Positions 43,095 through 51,225 of a stretch of 64,000 bases of DNA are shown piece after piece (the stretch's first letter is position 1; each line of letters starts with the position of its first letter). Source of the DNA: Rhodoblastus sp. 17X3. GTDB taxonomy: Bacteria > Pseudomonadota > Alphaproteobacteria > Rhizobiales > Beijerinckiaceae. The notes under the pieces were generated by a model. It did not search any database. It saw nothing but the letters and a program-made list of their open reading frames with translations, and was not told where the DNA came from. The stretch is taken from positions 62,001-126,000 of the forward strand of contig NZ_JASHHX010000005.1 of NCBI RefSeq assembly GCF_030056575.1, read 5' to 3'. A program made the translations under genes and the position numbers.

Positions 43095-43129
43095 GCGCCG
43101 ATGCAGGAACCTGTATCGGCGCTTTTTTT
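43095..43129 (+). terminator. Rho-independent terminator of the prm operon
   Basis: GCGCCGATGCAGG and CCTGTATCGGCGC pair with one mismatch around an AA loop, followed by seven T (43123-43129). It lies 55 bases after the outer-membrane channel stop. Confidence 0.9.
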
Positions 43130-43328
43130 ATTTCCCGCCGCCTCCCGAACGGATTCGCCTGCGGTCCGGTTGCGCCAGGGCGCCGCCTGACGCGACGCCG
43201 CATCATTCGACGACCGTAAAACCGCTCCCCCCTATTTCGCAAACGGCTACTGAGCCCCACCGCCGACGAACCTTGTCAGGCAAGTTGGATGTGAGGCGCC
43301 CGGGCTTCCGCGCGACGATAACGGGCCG

Positions 43329-45422
43329 CTATGTCAAAGAAATGCTGCGGCGGATGCCGTATTGGTTTACTTTTCGATAGAGGGTCGGCCTTGAAATGCC
43401 CAACCTGTGTGCGACCCGGCTCAGATTGCCGTTTTCCGCCAGAAGCGCCGATCTAATCGCCTCCCGCTCAGCGAATTCGAGGCTGGAACTTGAGAGGCTG
43501 CAATCTGCCGCAGCTATTTCTTCTTTCTTTTTCTCGAGCTTAGGCGAGGAAAGAATATCTGCCGGCAAATCCGAACAACGAACCAGGTCCGATTGCACGA
43601 GCAAGTGCAAACGAGAGACAAGATTTCTCAATTCGCGCACATTGCCAGGCCAGCGATAGTCCATCAACACATACAACGCTTCAGGTGAAAAGCGCAGCTT
43701 CTCCCGTCCCATCTGCTCGGCGGTTTTGCAGCTGAAATGTTCAAGCAACAACAAGATGTCGTCGCCCCGTTCCCGGAGCGGCGGGACACTGATGGAGACT
43801 GCGCCGATGCGGTAATAAAGGTCTCGGCGGAAGCGTCCCGCTTCAATTTCGAGCTTCAGATCGCGATTGGTCGAAGCGACCAGCCGAATATCCACCGGGC
43901 GGTCTTTGTTATCGCCGATGCGACGCACAACACGTTCTTCGAGAACGCGTAGCAAAAAAGCCTGGATGTCCAGCGGAAGCTCGCCAATTTCGTCGAGGCT
44001 GAGCACCCCTCCGTTGGCAAGTTCAAACACGCCGAGCTTCCCTTCCTTCGCGGCTCCCGTGAACGCCCCGCCGACATGCCCAAAAAGCTCGCTTCCGAAC
44101 AATTCTCGTGTAATCGCGCCGCAATTCAAAGCAACGAATGGGCTACTGGCGCTCTTTTGACTGCGCAGATGCACCAGCTTGGCGAATAGTTCCTTTCCGA
44201 CGCCGGTTTCGCCTTCAATCAGCAAGGCGATCTTATCCTTTGATTGAGCCGCGCGACTGGCGACGTCGACGGCTTCGCGAATGGCGTCGCTTCGTCCTAT
44301 AATCAAAGACGCCGCGTCCGTTTGCGCGCCCGACGCAAGCGCGGGAACCGCGAATGTCCGTCGCCCGACAGCCGTCGCGCTGAACGGAAAGACCAGCGCC
44401 GCTCCCCGCAAATTTCCGCCAAGGTTGAGCGGCGTCACGTGGCAGGAATCGCGCAAGTCAGAAGGCAGCGCGCTATTCAACGCGGTGATGTTCGCCAGCG
44501 TGCTCAAGACCTTGGAGCCGCGCTCGAACCGCGTCGCGCCGCCCGTCTCGTTAGAAAGGACGCGGGCAGGCAGGTTGTTGGTGAATATCGTACGGCCATG
44601 GCGGTCCACGATGACGAGTCCATCGCGTTGCGCGTAGCTCGGTGCGGAGGCGATGAACGATTCCAGAAGTCTCGTCTGTTCGGCCCGTTGCTGCTCCATC
44701 AGGGCGTTTTCGATATCGCGCGCTGCAGCGGCGACCATTGCCGTATTATGCGGGCGAAAGATCGGAGAAAAACCGGAGAGATCGACAACGCCGATAATGG
44801 CGCCGTCCAAAGGATCGTGAATAGGCGCGCCCGCGCAGGTCCACCCTCTGATGCCGGAGCAAAAATGTTCCGCAGCGTGAACGAAAACCGGCTCGCCCGT
44901 CGCGAGCGCAGTTCCGATTCCATTCGTGCCGACAGAGTCCTCGCGCCATTGGCCTCCGATCGTGAGATGGATATCCATCCCGTTGAACAATGTCTTCTGG
45001 TCTCCAACCGCCTCGAGCACGACCGCATTGCGATCGGCCAGGATGAACATGGCGCCCGTACCATGAAGCAAATTGCCAACGGCTTCGATTGAACGACGCG
45101 CCGCTGTCCGCAACTCCGAATTGGAGTGCCTGATATATTCAATTTCGTCACGATTGTCGCTTAGGGGCGCATACGAGCCATTTGCGTCAATGCCGCAAGT
45201 GGCGCTGCGGCTCCACGAGTTCTGGATCACAGGACGCATGGCGACGGCATCGTCGTTTGGCGTGACGCCTCCAGACACGAAATTTTCCCAGGCGTCGATG
45301 GTGACGCCCTCTTCGTAAGGACAGCCGCCATTGGCCTTGTCAACGCCCGCGCAAAGTGCGGGCGACCTGAAAACCGAGGGGACGCTGCACTCGTCGCAGT
45401 TCGCACTCACGTCCTTTTTCAT
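43329..45422 (-). CDS. prmR: Sigma-54-dependent activator of the prm operon (AcoR-like)
   Basis: 697 aa. The N-terminal sensory part contains a GAF-like domain (about residues 105-235: GTGAMFILADRNAVVLEAVGD ... GWTCAGAPIHDP). The AAA+ domain has Walker A GETGVGKE (404-411), the sigma-54 contact loop GAFTGA (452-457), and LSLDEIGELPLDIQAFLLRVLEER as the Walker B region. A Fis-type helix-turn-helix ends the protein (NLSRVAHRLGISRPTLYRKV). Architecture is that of AcoR/acetoin-type activators. It lies convergent to the prm operon, which has a sigma-54 promoter. Unusually, the N-terminus has a cysteine group (Cys9, Cys12, Cys24, Cys34), possibly metal-binding. The inducer is unknown. Confidence 0.92.
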   Translation of the reverse strand: MKKDVSANCDECSVPSVFRSPALCAGVDKANGGCPYEEGVTIDAWENFVSGGVTPNDDAVAMRPVIQNSWSRSATCGIDANGSYAPLSDNRDEIEYIRHSNSELRTAARRSIEAVGNLLHGTGAMFILADRNAVVLEAVGDQKTLFNGMDIHLTIGGQWREDSVGTNGIGTALATGEPVFVHAAEHFCSGIRGWTCAGAPIHDPLDGAIIGVVDLSGFSPIFRPHNTAMVAAAARDIENALMEQQRAEQTRLLESFIASAPSYAQRDGLVIVDRHGRTIFTNNLPARVLSNETGGATRFERGSKVLSTLANITALNSALPSDLRDSCHVTPLNLGGNLRGAALVFPFSATAVGRRTFAVPALASGAQTDAASLIIGRSDAIREAVDVASRAAQSKDKIALLIEGETGVGKELFAKLVHLRSQKSASSPFVALNCGAITRELFGSELFGHVGGAFTGAAKEGKLGVFELANGGVLSLDEIGELPLDIQAFLLRVLEERVVRRIGDNKDRPVDIRLVASTNRDLKLEIEAGRFRRDLYYRIGAVSISVPPLRERGDDILLLLEHFSCKTAEQMGREKLRFSPEALYVLMDYRWPGNVRELRNLVSRLHLLVQSDLVRCSDLPADILSSPKLEKKKEEIAAADCSLSSSSLEFAEREAIRSALLAENGNLSRVAHRLGISRPTLYRKVNQYGIRRSISLT

Positions 45423-45497
45423 ATCGTCGGCGCCTTAAAAACGAAGTCGTAAGTTGATGCTCGCGTGCCTGTCTGGCGGCCGCATGCACGACCGCCG

Positions 45498-45971
45498 TCA
45501 AACCATGCCGAGACGCCGGCCGATTTCGGCCACGATCTCCTCTTCGTCTTTTTCGCTCCGGATTGGCGTTCCATCGAGATCAGACAGGGAACCCGCGATT
45601 TCATCGTCAACTGGAGCGAAGAAGCCGTTGGCCTTCGTCACCAGGAGAAAGAGCGTGTCGTTGTATTTTCGGGCGATCTGACCAATATGATGCAGTTGCT
45701 TTCCCGAATTTTCATCGACGGCGATAACTCGCCCGTTCCGGGTGGAACGCACGCGGGCGCAAATCTCGGCCGCCGCAAAACCCCCGCCGCCCACCATGAT
45801 GATGTGGTTCTCGGCCTGCGGCTTTTCTTGCTGAACTTTGGATGCGGAATAATTCCCATTGCTCAGATGGTCCGCCAGGCGGGTGATTGTGGATCGGTTC
45901 TCGCGCAAGAAGCGCTTCAACGGCACGTCTTCGCGACGCGGACCGTCGCTTTTCACGATGATCTCAACCAT
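45498..45971 (-). CDS. Uncharacterised 157-aa protein upstream of prmR
   Basis: 157 aa with no signal peptide. N-terminal half: EIIVKSDGPRREDVPLKRFL and TITRLADHLSNGNY. Second half begins with glycine-rich HIIMVGGGGFAAAEICARVRS, then VIAVDENSGKQLHHIGQIARKYNDTLFLLVT, which reads like an alternating beta-alpha fold, perhaps nucleotide-binding. No family is recognised. ATG 45971 has GGGAGGAA six bases upstream; a longer frame (45989) includes this site. The gene is 75 bases upstream of prmR on the same strand, so it may share its transcript and take part in propane sensing or dehydrogenase control. This is inference from position. Confidence 0.68.
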   Translation of the reverse strand: MVEIIVKSDGPRREDVPLKRFLRENRSTITRLADHLSNGNYSASKVQQEKPQAENHIIMVGGGGFAAAEICARVRSTRNGRVIAVDENSGKQLHHIGQIARKYNDTLFLLVTKANGFFAPVDDEIAGSLSDLDGTPIRSEKDEEEIVAEIGRRLGMV

Positions 45972-46084
45972 GGCTTCCTCCCGATACACGGCGCCTCTCC
46001 GACCAAGCGGGGGCGCTTTTTCTTCACTTTAGCATCACGCACGGCAATAATAATCCATAATTGCGCGCGGTGTGGGCTATTCAA

Positions 46085-47680
46085 ATACTACAATCCTCGA
46101 CCATTGACTGCGGGGCGACCGGAGCTGGAAGGGGAGATCCGCACAAACTTGCAATCGGCCGCTTCCCAGGCCATCGCCATTCCGGCCGCCCCCCGCGCGC
46201 CGGATCAACGTGACGGTTGCCGAACCAGCAGACCTGATCAGGAGCGTGTGCGCCTCATCCGGCGCGAAGAGGCCCCCAATAGAATCGCAGGCCCCTGCTC
46301 CATGACGCCTCCCCAAACGCTGGCTTTGCAGATCAGGCAATGGCGGAGATGAGCAATTCGTCATTGAAGCTACATCGACCCTCGAGTGCAATCAACCGCC
46401 ACGCCGATCAACGTCTTCAGCGCCCGCGTCAGCTCACCGTAGTCGTCGGTCGAGCCGACGCGATCATGGGCCACGACCGCCTCTTTGGGGCGACGGCGGC
46501 GCGCAAGCTCTCGCTCAACCGGATCGCCAGGTTTTCCGGGGAGAGAGCGTGCGTTGGCCGGTTGCATCGAAATCGAGCAATTAATCAAAGTCGACGTGAC
46601 GATCCTTGTCGGCGAGATCATGGGCCTGCGAGAAGTCCTTGGCTGCGTTGTAGAGCTCCCATTTGTCCTGGGCGGAATCATGCAAGCCGGTGAGGACCCT
46701 GGGCACGCCATGAAAGGCCGTGGCGACCCAGCCGTCCTGATAGATCGCGCGGCGACCTCCGGTTTCGTAATATTAAACATGGTGGGTCGTCGGCGCCGCA
46801 GCGTCATTGAATGAGTAAAGCGTGCTCACGCCGGCGACCTGCTTCTGGGCGACGCCGTCAACCTTGGTCGGCGCCTGCACGCCCACCGCTTAGTAGATCG
46901 TCGGAACGATGTCGATGACGTGGTGGAACGGCGTGCGCAGACCGCGCTACTCCTTGATGCCCGCCGGCCATGAGACCACCATGCCGTTGCGGGCGCCGCC
47001 GAAATGCGAAGCCACGCGCTTCTTCGATTGGAAAGGCGACGAACCGACCCAGGACCAGCCGACCGGGTAATGGTTCGCGTGCAGCCGGCCGCCGATCTCG
47101 TCCATATGCGGCAACTGGCCCTCGACCGTGTCGGGAACCCCATTCTGGGTCATCATATTGTTGAGCGTGCCTGTCAGGCTGCTCTCGGCGCTCGGTCGTT
47201 GTCGCCCGCGATGTAGATGATCAGCGCATTGTCGCCCTCGGGGAGCGCCTTCACGGCGTCGAGAAGACGGCCGACATGATAATCGGTGTGGGCGAGGAAG
47301 CCGGCAAAGACTTCCATGTGTCGCGCATAAAGCCGCCTGGCGTCCGGCGACAGGCTGTCTCAGGCCTCGATCTCCTTTGGTCGGGACGTCAGGATCGTAT
47401 CCGACGGAACGACGCCGCGTTTCTTCTGGCGCGCGATGGTCTCCTCGCCGACCTTGTCCCAGCCCTGGTCGAACTGCCCCTTGAACTTGTCGATCCATTC
47501 CTTGGGGATATGGAGAGGGGCGTGGGCGGCGCCGGAGGCGAAGTAAATGAAGAACGCCTTGTCGGTCGCGATGGATTTCTGGCGATGGATCCAGGTGATC
47601 GCGTCGTCGGTGATGTCTTCGGTGAGGTGATAGCCCTGTTCCGGCTTTTTCCGCGGCTAGACCGGCGTCTCGTTGCGGAA
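46085..47680 (-). pseudogene. Decayed arylsulfatase gene
   Basis: Minus-strand pieces in changing frames match the middle and end of a long arylsulfatase. In order they are [20 protein letters not shown] (about 47575-47635), [35 protein letters not shown], then [16 protein letters not shown] and SSPFQSKKRVASHFGGARNG (about 46960-47190). The C-terminal pieces are GGLFAPDEAHTLLIRSAG and GDGLGSGRLQVCADLPF (about 46120-46270). Several stops and frameshifts interrupt it, and the N-terminal part with the formylglycine cysteine is absent. Its 5' side is close to the left end of the IS element, but the missing N-terminus is not found on the other side of it. Confidence 0.82.
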
Positions 47681-47950
47681 GATTTGCCCTTACCGGCGAT
47701 GGCGGGCGTCTTCCGCTATCCGCCGAAGGCGGTCATTCTTCGTGCTTTAGCGGCCAGAAGTAACGCCACCCGCCAATAGCGGAAAGCAACTCGACGGATT
47801 GCACGCAAATCTGAAAGCCGAACGCTGAACAAAGGATTGGCAGCCATGCGGTAGCCACGAATTTCACCGGGACTGCAAGATCATAAACAACTTATTGATT
47901 TATTGGCGTGCCACTCAGGATAAAACTGCGAACACCTACGTCATTGTTTT
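47681..47950. other. Gap between arylsulfatase relic and IS element
   Basis: No gene is supported. The sequence becomes more AT-rich towards the IS terminus. Confidence 0.4.
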
Positions 47951-47982
47951 GGGACCTATATACGTGTGTGACCTATTGAACC
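47951..47982 (+). repeat. Left terminal inverted repeat of the IS1595-type element
   Basis: GGGACCTATATACGTG followed by TGTGACCTATTGAACC, matching the right end in inverted orientation at about 25 of 32 positions. Confidence 0.8.
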
Positions 47983-48028
47983 GTATACGCGAATCGGTCA
48001 GATTGAAGCCTCAATAACGAGGCTCGAA

Positions 48029-48232
48029 ATGAACATTCCAGAATTGAGCGATCAATCCCTTCGCGATCTTCACGATCTGATCCAGGAGGCGATGAAAACC
48101 GACGATCAGAGCCAAAGCGTGGAGAAGCCTTACGGAGTTCGTTCGTTTCCAGCATGGCGCAGACAAGCAGACCAGTTCGAGGCCGAACTTGAGAAGCGCG
48201 CGCTTCCGTATGAAAAAATTAATTGGGGATGA
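48029..48232 (+). CDS. Small protein inside the IS element
   Basis: 67 aa: a leucine/aspartate-rich helical start (IPELSDQSLRDLHDLIQEAM) and a C-terminal part with EKPYGVRSFPAWRRQADQFE ending in KINWG. Similar short proteins of unknown function occur in Hyphomicrobiales genomes. AACGAGG lies upstream of ATG 48029 at usable distance. It is read toward the 264-aa gene, and the hairpin at 48253-48273 lies between their ends. It starts 47 bases inside the left inverted repeat. Function unknown; no toxin or antitoxin family is recognised. Confidence 0.6.
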   Translation: MNIPELSDQSLRDLHDLIQEAMKTDDQSQSVEKPYGVRSFPAWRRQADQFEAELEKRALPYEKINWG

Positions 48233-48252
48233 TCTAAAGGTTAGCATGAAAA

Positions 48253-48273
48253 AGCCCGGCGCTTGGCCGGGCT
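48253..48273 (-). terminator. Terminator between convergent passenger genes
   Basis: AGCCCGGC-GCTTG-GCCGGGCT is a perfect eight-base stem. On the minus strand it is followed by five T (plus-strand AAAAAG before the stem), so it terminates the 264-aa gene and may act both ways. Confidence 0.85.
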
Positions 48274-48296
48274 AAGTCACGCTCGAATGACCACGC

Positions 48297-49091
48297 CTAT
48301 TTCTTTTCCACGCTGATCGCATCCGTCTGGCCGTAAGTCATCTGGAAAGCCATCGCCATCATTTGAAGCCACATAATCCTGTCGTCGATAGAGAAAGCTT
48401 TCCCCTCATCTTTTGATGGTAGCTTTTGAATCAGGGCGTCAATTAACGGATCGATGCCGTTGCCTCCACCACTGCCGCCGCCTGATTTGGCGCTGTCTTT
48501 CTCTGGTGAAACAACAATGGCGGGCGCCTCATCGGGCAGTGGGAGAGTTTCTGTCTTGGGCCTGACAAGTCTGTCCTCTCCCTTCCAAAAGAACCCGGCC
48601 TGACGCGCAGACCGCTCAAAGGCTTGCCTAGCTTTGTCAGTCTGCTTTGACGAAACGCCGAATGCCGCCATTTCCCTTTCAAGGGCCTTCGCAGGCGGCA
48701 GGAGATGGCCACGGTATTTCTCGTAAATCGCTGAATACAATGGCACAATAAGAAATGCCTCTGCGCGCGCATCCGGGGCCGTTTCCGGCAGAACAATGCG
48801 GCGCCCAAGCGGGCTTAGCTTCATCGCGCTGCGTGAATCTTTTTCCAAGAGCCCGAAGGTTTTCGCCGTACCGGTTTTCAAGCGGAAGGCTCCGCTTACC
48901 GTCTGCCCCAGCTCTGCGGCAAGATGGTCGAGATCGCACGCCCCGAGTCCATGGGCGCGATAGATCGCAGCAGCCACTTCCACGCCCGCGTCAAGGTCGA
49001 GATACGGGAACACGATAGTCGAGCGCTCACGCTCCTCGGGAGGAGAAGCCGCACGGGTTACTTCGTCAAAATTGACCGTTTCGCCTGCCAT
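48297..49091 (-). CDS. Uncharacterised 264-aa passenger protein
   Basis: 264 aa. Residues about 1-130 look like a winged-helix-type segment: STIVFPYLDLDAGVEVAAAIY, ACDLDHLAAELGQTVSGAFRLKTGTAKTFGLLEKD and LSPLGRRIVLPE. A helical part follows (SAIYEKYRGHLLPPAKALEREM), then a proline/glycine linker (KSGGGSGGGNG), and a C-terminal DPLIDALIQKLP...RIMWLQMMAMAFQMTYG. ATG 49091 follows GGAGGA; a longer frame lacks a ribosome site. Similar 'hypothetical' proteins with this layout occur in phage and island DNA. It is on the same strand as the transposase and lies within the element. Function unknown. Confidence 0.75.
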   Translation of the reverse strand: MAGETVNFDEVTRAASPPEERERSTIVFPYLDLDAGVEVAAAIYRAHGLGACDLDHLAAELGQTVSGAFRLKTGTAKTFGLLEKDSRSAMKLSPLGRRIVLPETAPDARAEAFLIVPLYSAIYEKYRGHLLPPAKALEREMAAFGVSSKQTDKARQAFERSARQAGFFWKGEDRLVRPKTETLPLPDEAPAIVVSPEKDSAKSGGGSGGGNGIDPLIDALIQKLPSKDEGKAFSIDDRIMWLQMMAMAFQMTYGQTDAISVEKK

Positions 49092-49312
49092 GAGGGAATC
49101 CTCCTCCTTGTTGATAGGAGGAACATATCGGAACGTGCCTTTGCCCGCAATAAGTGTTTGCGTAATTCGGAAAACAAACACGAGCAAACTAGACGCACGC
49201 CTTTATTCGTGCCTTACTGTGAAGGCGCGAATCAGTTCGCCGGAAAGGAGGATTTGTGGTGAGACTTGATAAGCCCCTTCGCCAACCACCGGTGCCAGGG
49301 GAGACTAACTAA

Positions 49313-49351
49313 GAAGGCCAGAAACCCGGTTGCAACGGGTTACTGGCCTTC
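49313..49351. other. Stem-loop inside the IS element
   Basis: GAAGGCCAG and CTGGCCTTC form a perfect nine-base outer stem, with an inner AACCCG...CGGGTT stem. No T-tract follows. It lies in the 360-base gap upstream of the 264-aa gene and may be a structured RNA or terminator. Confidence 0.6.
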
Positions 49352-49457
49352 ATGGTGGCAAAGCAACCGGGCGGTTAGGCTCGATCTCTTGCAGGTTCCA
49401 ACTTCAAGAATCGCACGCCTGCCGCCCATCCGCAACTCCTTTTTGAAAGGAGCCACG

Positions 49458-49556
49458 ATGGCCTGCGCCCGCGCTTGTCATCGGGTCCGCGCTTATGTGC
49501 GGATTCGTTTTGGGCGGCTTGAGCACGTTTGTGCTCATTCTCGCTGCTGCGGCTGA
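49458..49556 (+). CDS. Possible 32-aa cysteine/arginine-rich peptide
   Basis: MACARACHRVRAYVRIRFGR and then LEHVCAHSRCCG: five cysteines and seven arginines in 32 residues. GAAAGGAGCC lies at ideal spacing before ATG 49458, which is the main reason for listing it. There is no family match. It is convergent with the 59-aa gene and inside the IS element. It might be a small metal- or nucleic-acid-binding peptide, or chance. Confidence 0.35.
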   Translation: MACARACHRVRAYVRIRFGRLEHVCAHSRCCG

Positions 49557-49565
49557 TCGCTTCGA

Positions 49566-49745
49566 TTAGTCTTTAGACTTCCGGGGCCGTCGCTGGATCG
49601 CATCCTGCGGCGGCTTTTTCGTTTTGGACCGCTCTATGCTTTCGTCAACCTCTTTCGGAACCGTCTGGACAAATCGGCCCAATGCCTCCCCGAAGCTCAT
49701 ATCGAGCTTGAGTGGCGGCTCCATCTTCTTTCCCTTGTTCGTCAT
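49566..49745 (-). CDS. Small protein translationally coupled to the IS1595 transposase
   Basis: 59 aa: MTNKGKKMEPPLKLDMSFGE then ALGRFVQTVPKEVDESIERSK and a basic tail RRPRKSKD. Its ATG overlaps the transposase stop in ATGA (49742-49745), so it is translated with the transposase. A short basic partner encoded directly after IS1595 transposases is seen in other elements of this kind, with unknown role. It might bind DNA ends or modulate transposase, which is inference. Confidence 0.7.
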   Translation of the reverse strand: MTNKGKKMEPPLKLDMSFGEALGRFVQTVPKEVDESIERSKTKKPPQDAIQRRPRKSKD

Positions 49746-50656
49746 GCGATCAGCGCCTTGTACGTCAGGCGCCCTTCGACGCAGGCGAACAGGTCGTTCA
49801 TGCGCGGCGTCACTTTCATGTCGCGGCGATTGTAGCGCCAAGTCATCTCTTGCACATAGCGGTCGAGATGTTTCGGGCTAACCCAATGATGGATGCCTAC
49901 GATCTGGCGCTTCAAGAGCGCCCAGACGCTTTCGATCCCGTTCGTATGATGGACGAAATTGCGGACGTACTCGCCCTTGGAATGGTTGACCGAATGAACG
50001 TTGTATTCGCCGTCCAGACCGAGGAACGAGCGATCCTCGTCCGTCATCAGATTTGAACCAGCGGCGACATTCGCCTTCACGAAACCATGAATTGTCTTGG
50101 CCTTGGCGTCATCAACGTGCGCAGCCCGAAGCTCGCCGTCGCGCTCGACAACGCCGAGCACAACCGCCTTGTTGGCTCCGCCCTGCGAACCGGGAGTGCG
50201 CTTGTCGGCGTGCTTGTTCTTCTCCTTGCCGCCAACGAAGGTCGTATCGGCCTCAACGTCGCCCTTGAGGGGCGCATTGAAAGAATTCGTGCGGGCGGCA
50301 TGGCGCAGGCGGTGCAGGACAAACCAAGCGGACTTCTGAGTGATTTTCAGGTCCTTGGCGAGCGTGACAGAGGCAATGCCCTTCGGGTGGTTCGTGATCA
50401 GCCAGATCGCCATGAACCATTTGCGCAGCGGCAGTTTCGTGTCCTCGAATATCGTCCCGACCTTGATCGAAAACCGCGCCTTGCACTCTCCACACTTGAA
50501 CGTCTTGCGGTCGCTGAAATGATAAATCTTGTTGCCGCCGCAGTGGGGGCAGAACTCGCCATCAGCCCAGCGGATCGCGCGCAAATGGTCGATGCAAGCC
50601 TCCTCGTCTTTGAAGGCGTCCATCAGATCAAAGAGGCTGTCGAAATTCGTGACCAC
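49742..50656 (-). CDS. IS1595-family transposase
   Basis: 304 aa. The N-terminal zinc ribbon is FCPHCGGNKIYHFSDRKTFKCGECKARFSIKVGT. The DDE-type catalytic core follows: the first acidic site in EADTTFVGGKEKN (about residue 133), the second in LMTDEDRSFLG, and the last region in HTNGIESVWALLKRQIVG. The end, MTWRYNRRD, is typical of ISXO2-like IS1595 transposases. Length is normal and the frame intact, so it may be active. It lies 38 bases inside the right inverted repeat. Confidence 0.95.
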   Translation of the reverse strand: MVTNFDSLFDLMDAFKDEEACIDHLRAIRWADGEFCPHCGGNKIYHFSDRKTFKCGECKARFSIKVGTIFEDTKLPLRKWFMAIWLITNHPKGIASVTLAKDLKITQKSAWFVLHRLRHAARTNSFNAPLKGDVEADTTFVGGKEKNKHADKRTPGSQGGANKAVVLGVVERDGELRAAHVDDAKAKTIHGFVKANVAAGSNLMTDEDRSFLGLDGEYNVHSVNHSKGEYVRNFVHHTNGIESVWALLKRQIVGIHHWVSPKHLDRYVQEMTWRYNRRDMKVTPRMNDLFACVEGRLTYKALIA

Positions 50657-50694
50657 GGCTTGTCTCCCCCCGATGGGACGACCTTACCCCAAAG

Positions 50695-50726
50695 GGTACA
50701 ATGGGTCAAGCACGTATATAGTCCCC
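50695..50726 (-). repeat. Right terminal inverted repeat of the IS1595-type element
   Basis: Read inward on the minus strand: GGGGACTATATACGTG then CTTGACCCATTGTACC. It lies 38 bases before the transposase ATG, so it may overlap the transposase promoter. Confidence 0.8.
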
Positions 50727-51225
50727 AGAAATTTCTGTATCTTGGAATGGGGCGCTCGCGAGACAGGCCCGAGTTCGACTCGATCCCGCGATTCGGCTCT
50801 TCCGCGCCTTTAGGACCGCCCTCGGCCAGTTCGCGCAATAGACGACTGCCGGGCCACGCTTTCTTGTTGGCATCAAAAAGTCAGCTCAATCACTTTTTGC
50901 CTTCGTCCTCGGACCTAAAAGTAATTGCGGGAACCACTCCACTGACATTTTTCAGAATGCGGACGGCCTGAATGCTCTCTTTGCGCACGTTAAAGTAAGA
51001 AGAAAGCAGAGATGATCCGCGCTGGTGCAGCATGCCGTCAATTCGTCGGTGCTGAGCCCAACGCCCTCGCCATAGCCCCTTCGTTAAGTCAGGCGGCCAT
51101 TTGTCATACCTTGCCTAGGGATTTGCCGTCGGCGTATCAGTTGAAATGCTTTGATCGCAGCTGGACCGAAACCCAGCCACCGGTCAATCATCATGATCTA
51201 CTCTTGCCTGGCGATTCCGGCGGCG
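50727..51225. other. Intergenic stretch right of the IS element
   Basis: Short frames on both strands are not convincing; a minus-strand frame reads LRELAEGGPKGAEEPNRGIE without a clear family. This may be decayed DNA. The promoter of the TolC-type operon should lie in its last 100 bases, but no clear boxes were recognised. Confidence 0.35.

Larger units (their letters stand above)
47951..50726. mobile_element. IS1595-family element with probable passenger genes (about 2.78 kb)
   Basis: Terminal inverted repeats bound the segment: the left end begins GGGACCTATATACGTG and the right end, read inward, begins GGGGACTATATACGTG. Identity continues in both (TGTGACCTATTGAACC against CTTGACCCATTGTACC), about 25 of 32 bases. 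Inside are the IS1595 transposase, a coupled 59-aa gene, a 264-aa gene and a 67-aa gene, more than a plain IS needs. The 8-base flanks (ATTGTTTT and AGAAATTT) do not match, so no target duplication is visible. Confidence 0.8.

Noticed and set aside
43130-43328. Small gene between the prm terminator and prmR
   Set aside because: Open frames here are arginine/proline-rich with no ribosome site; the gap lies between convergent genes.
47276-47779. 167-aa plus-strand open frame
   Set aside because: Antisense to the arylsulfatase relic, which explains the sequence better.
47943-50734. 8-base target-site duplication around the IS element
   Set aside because: The flanks ATTGTTTT and AGAAATTT do not match.
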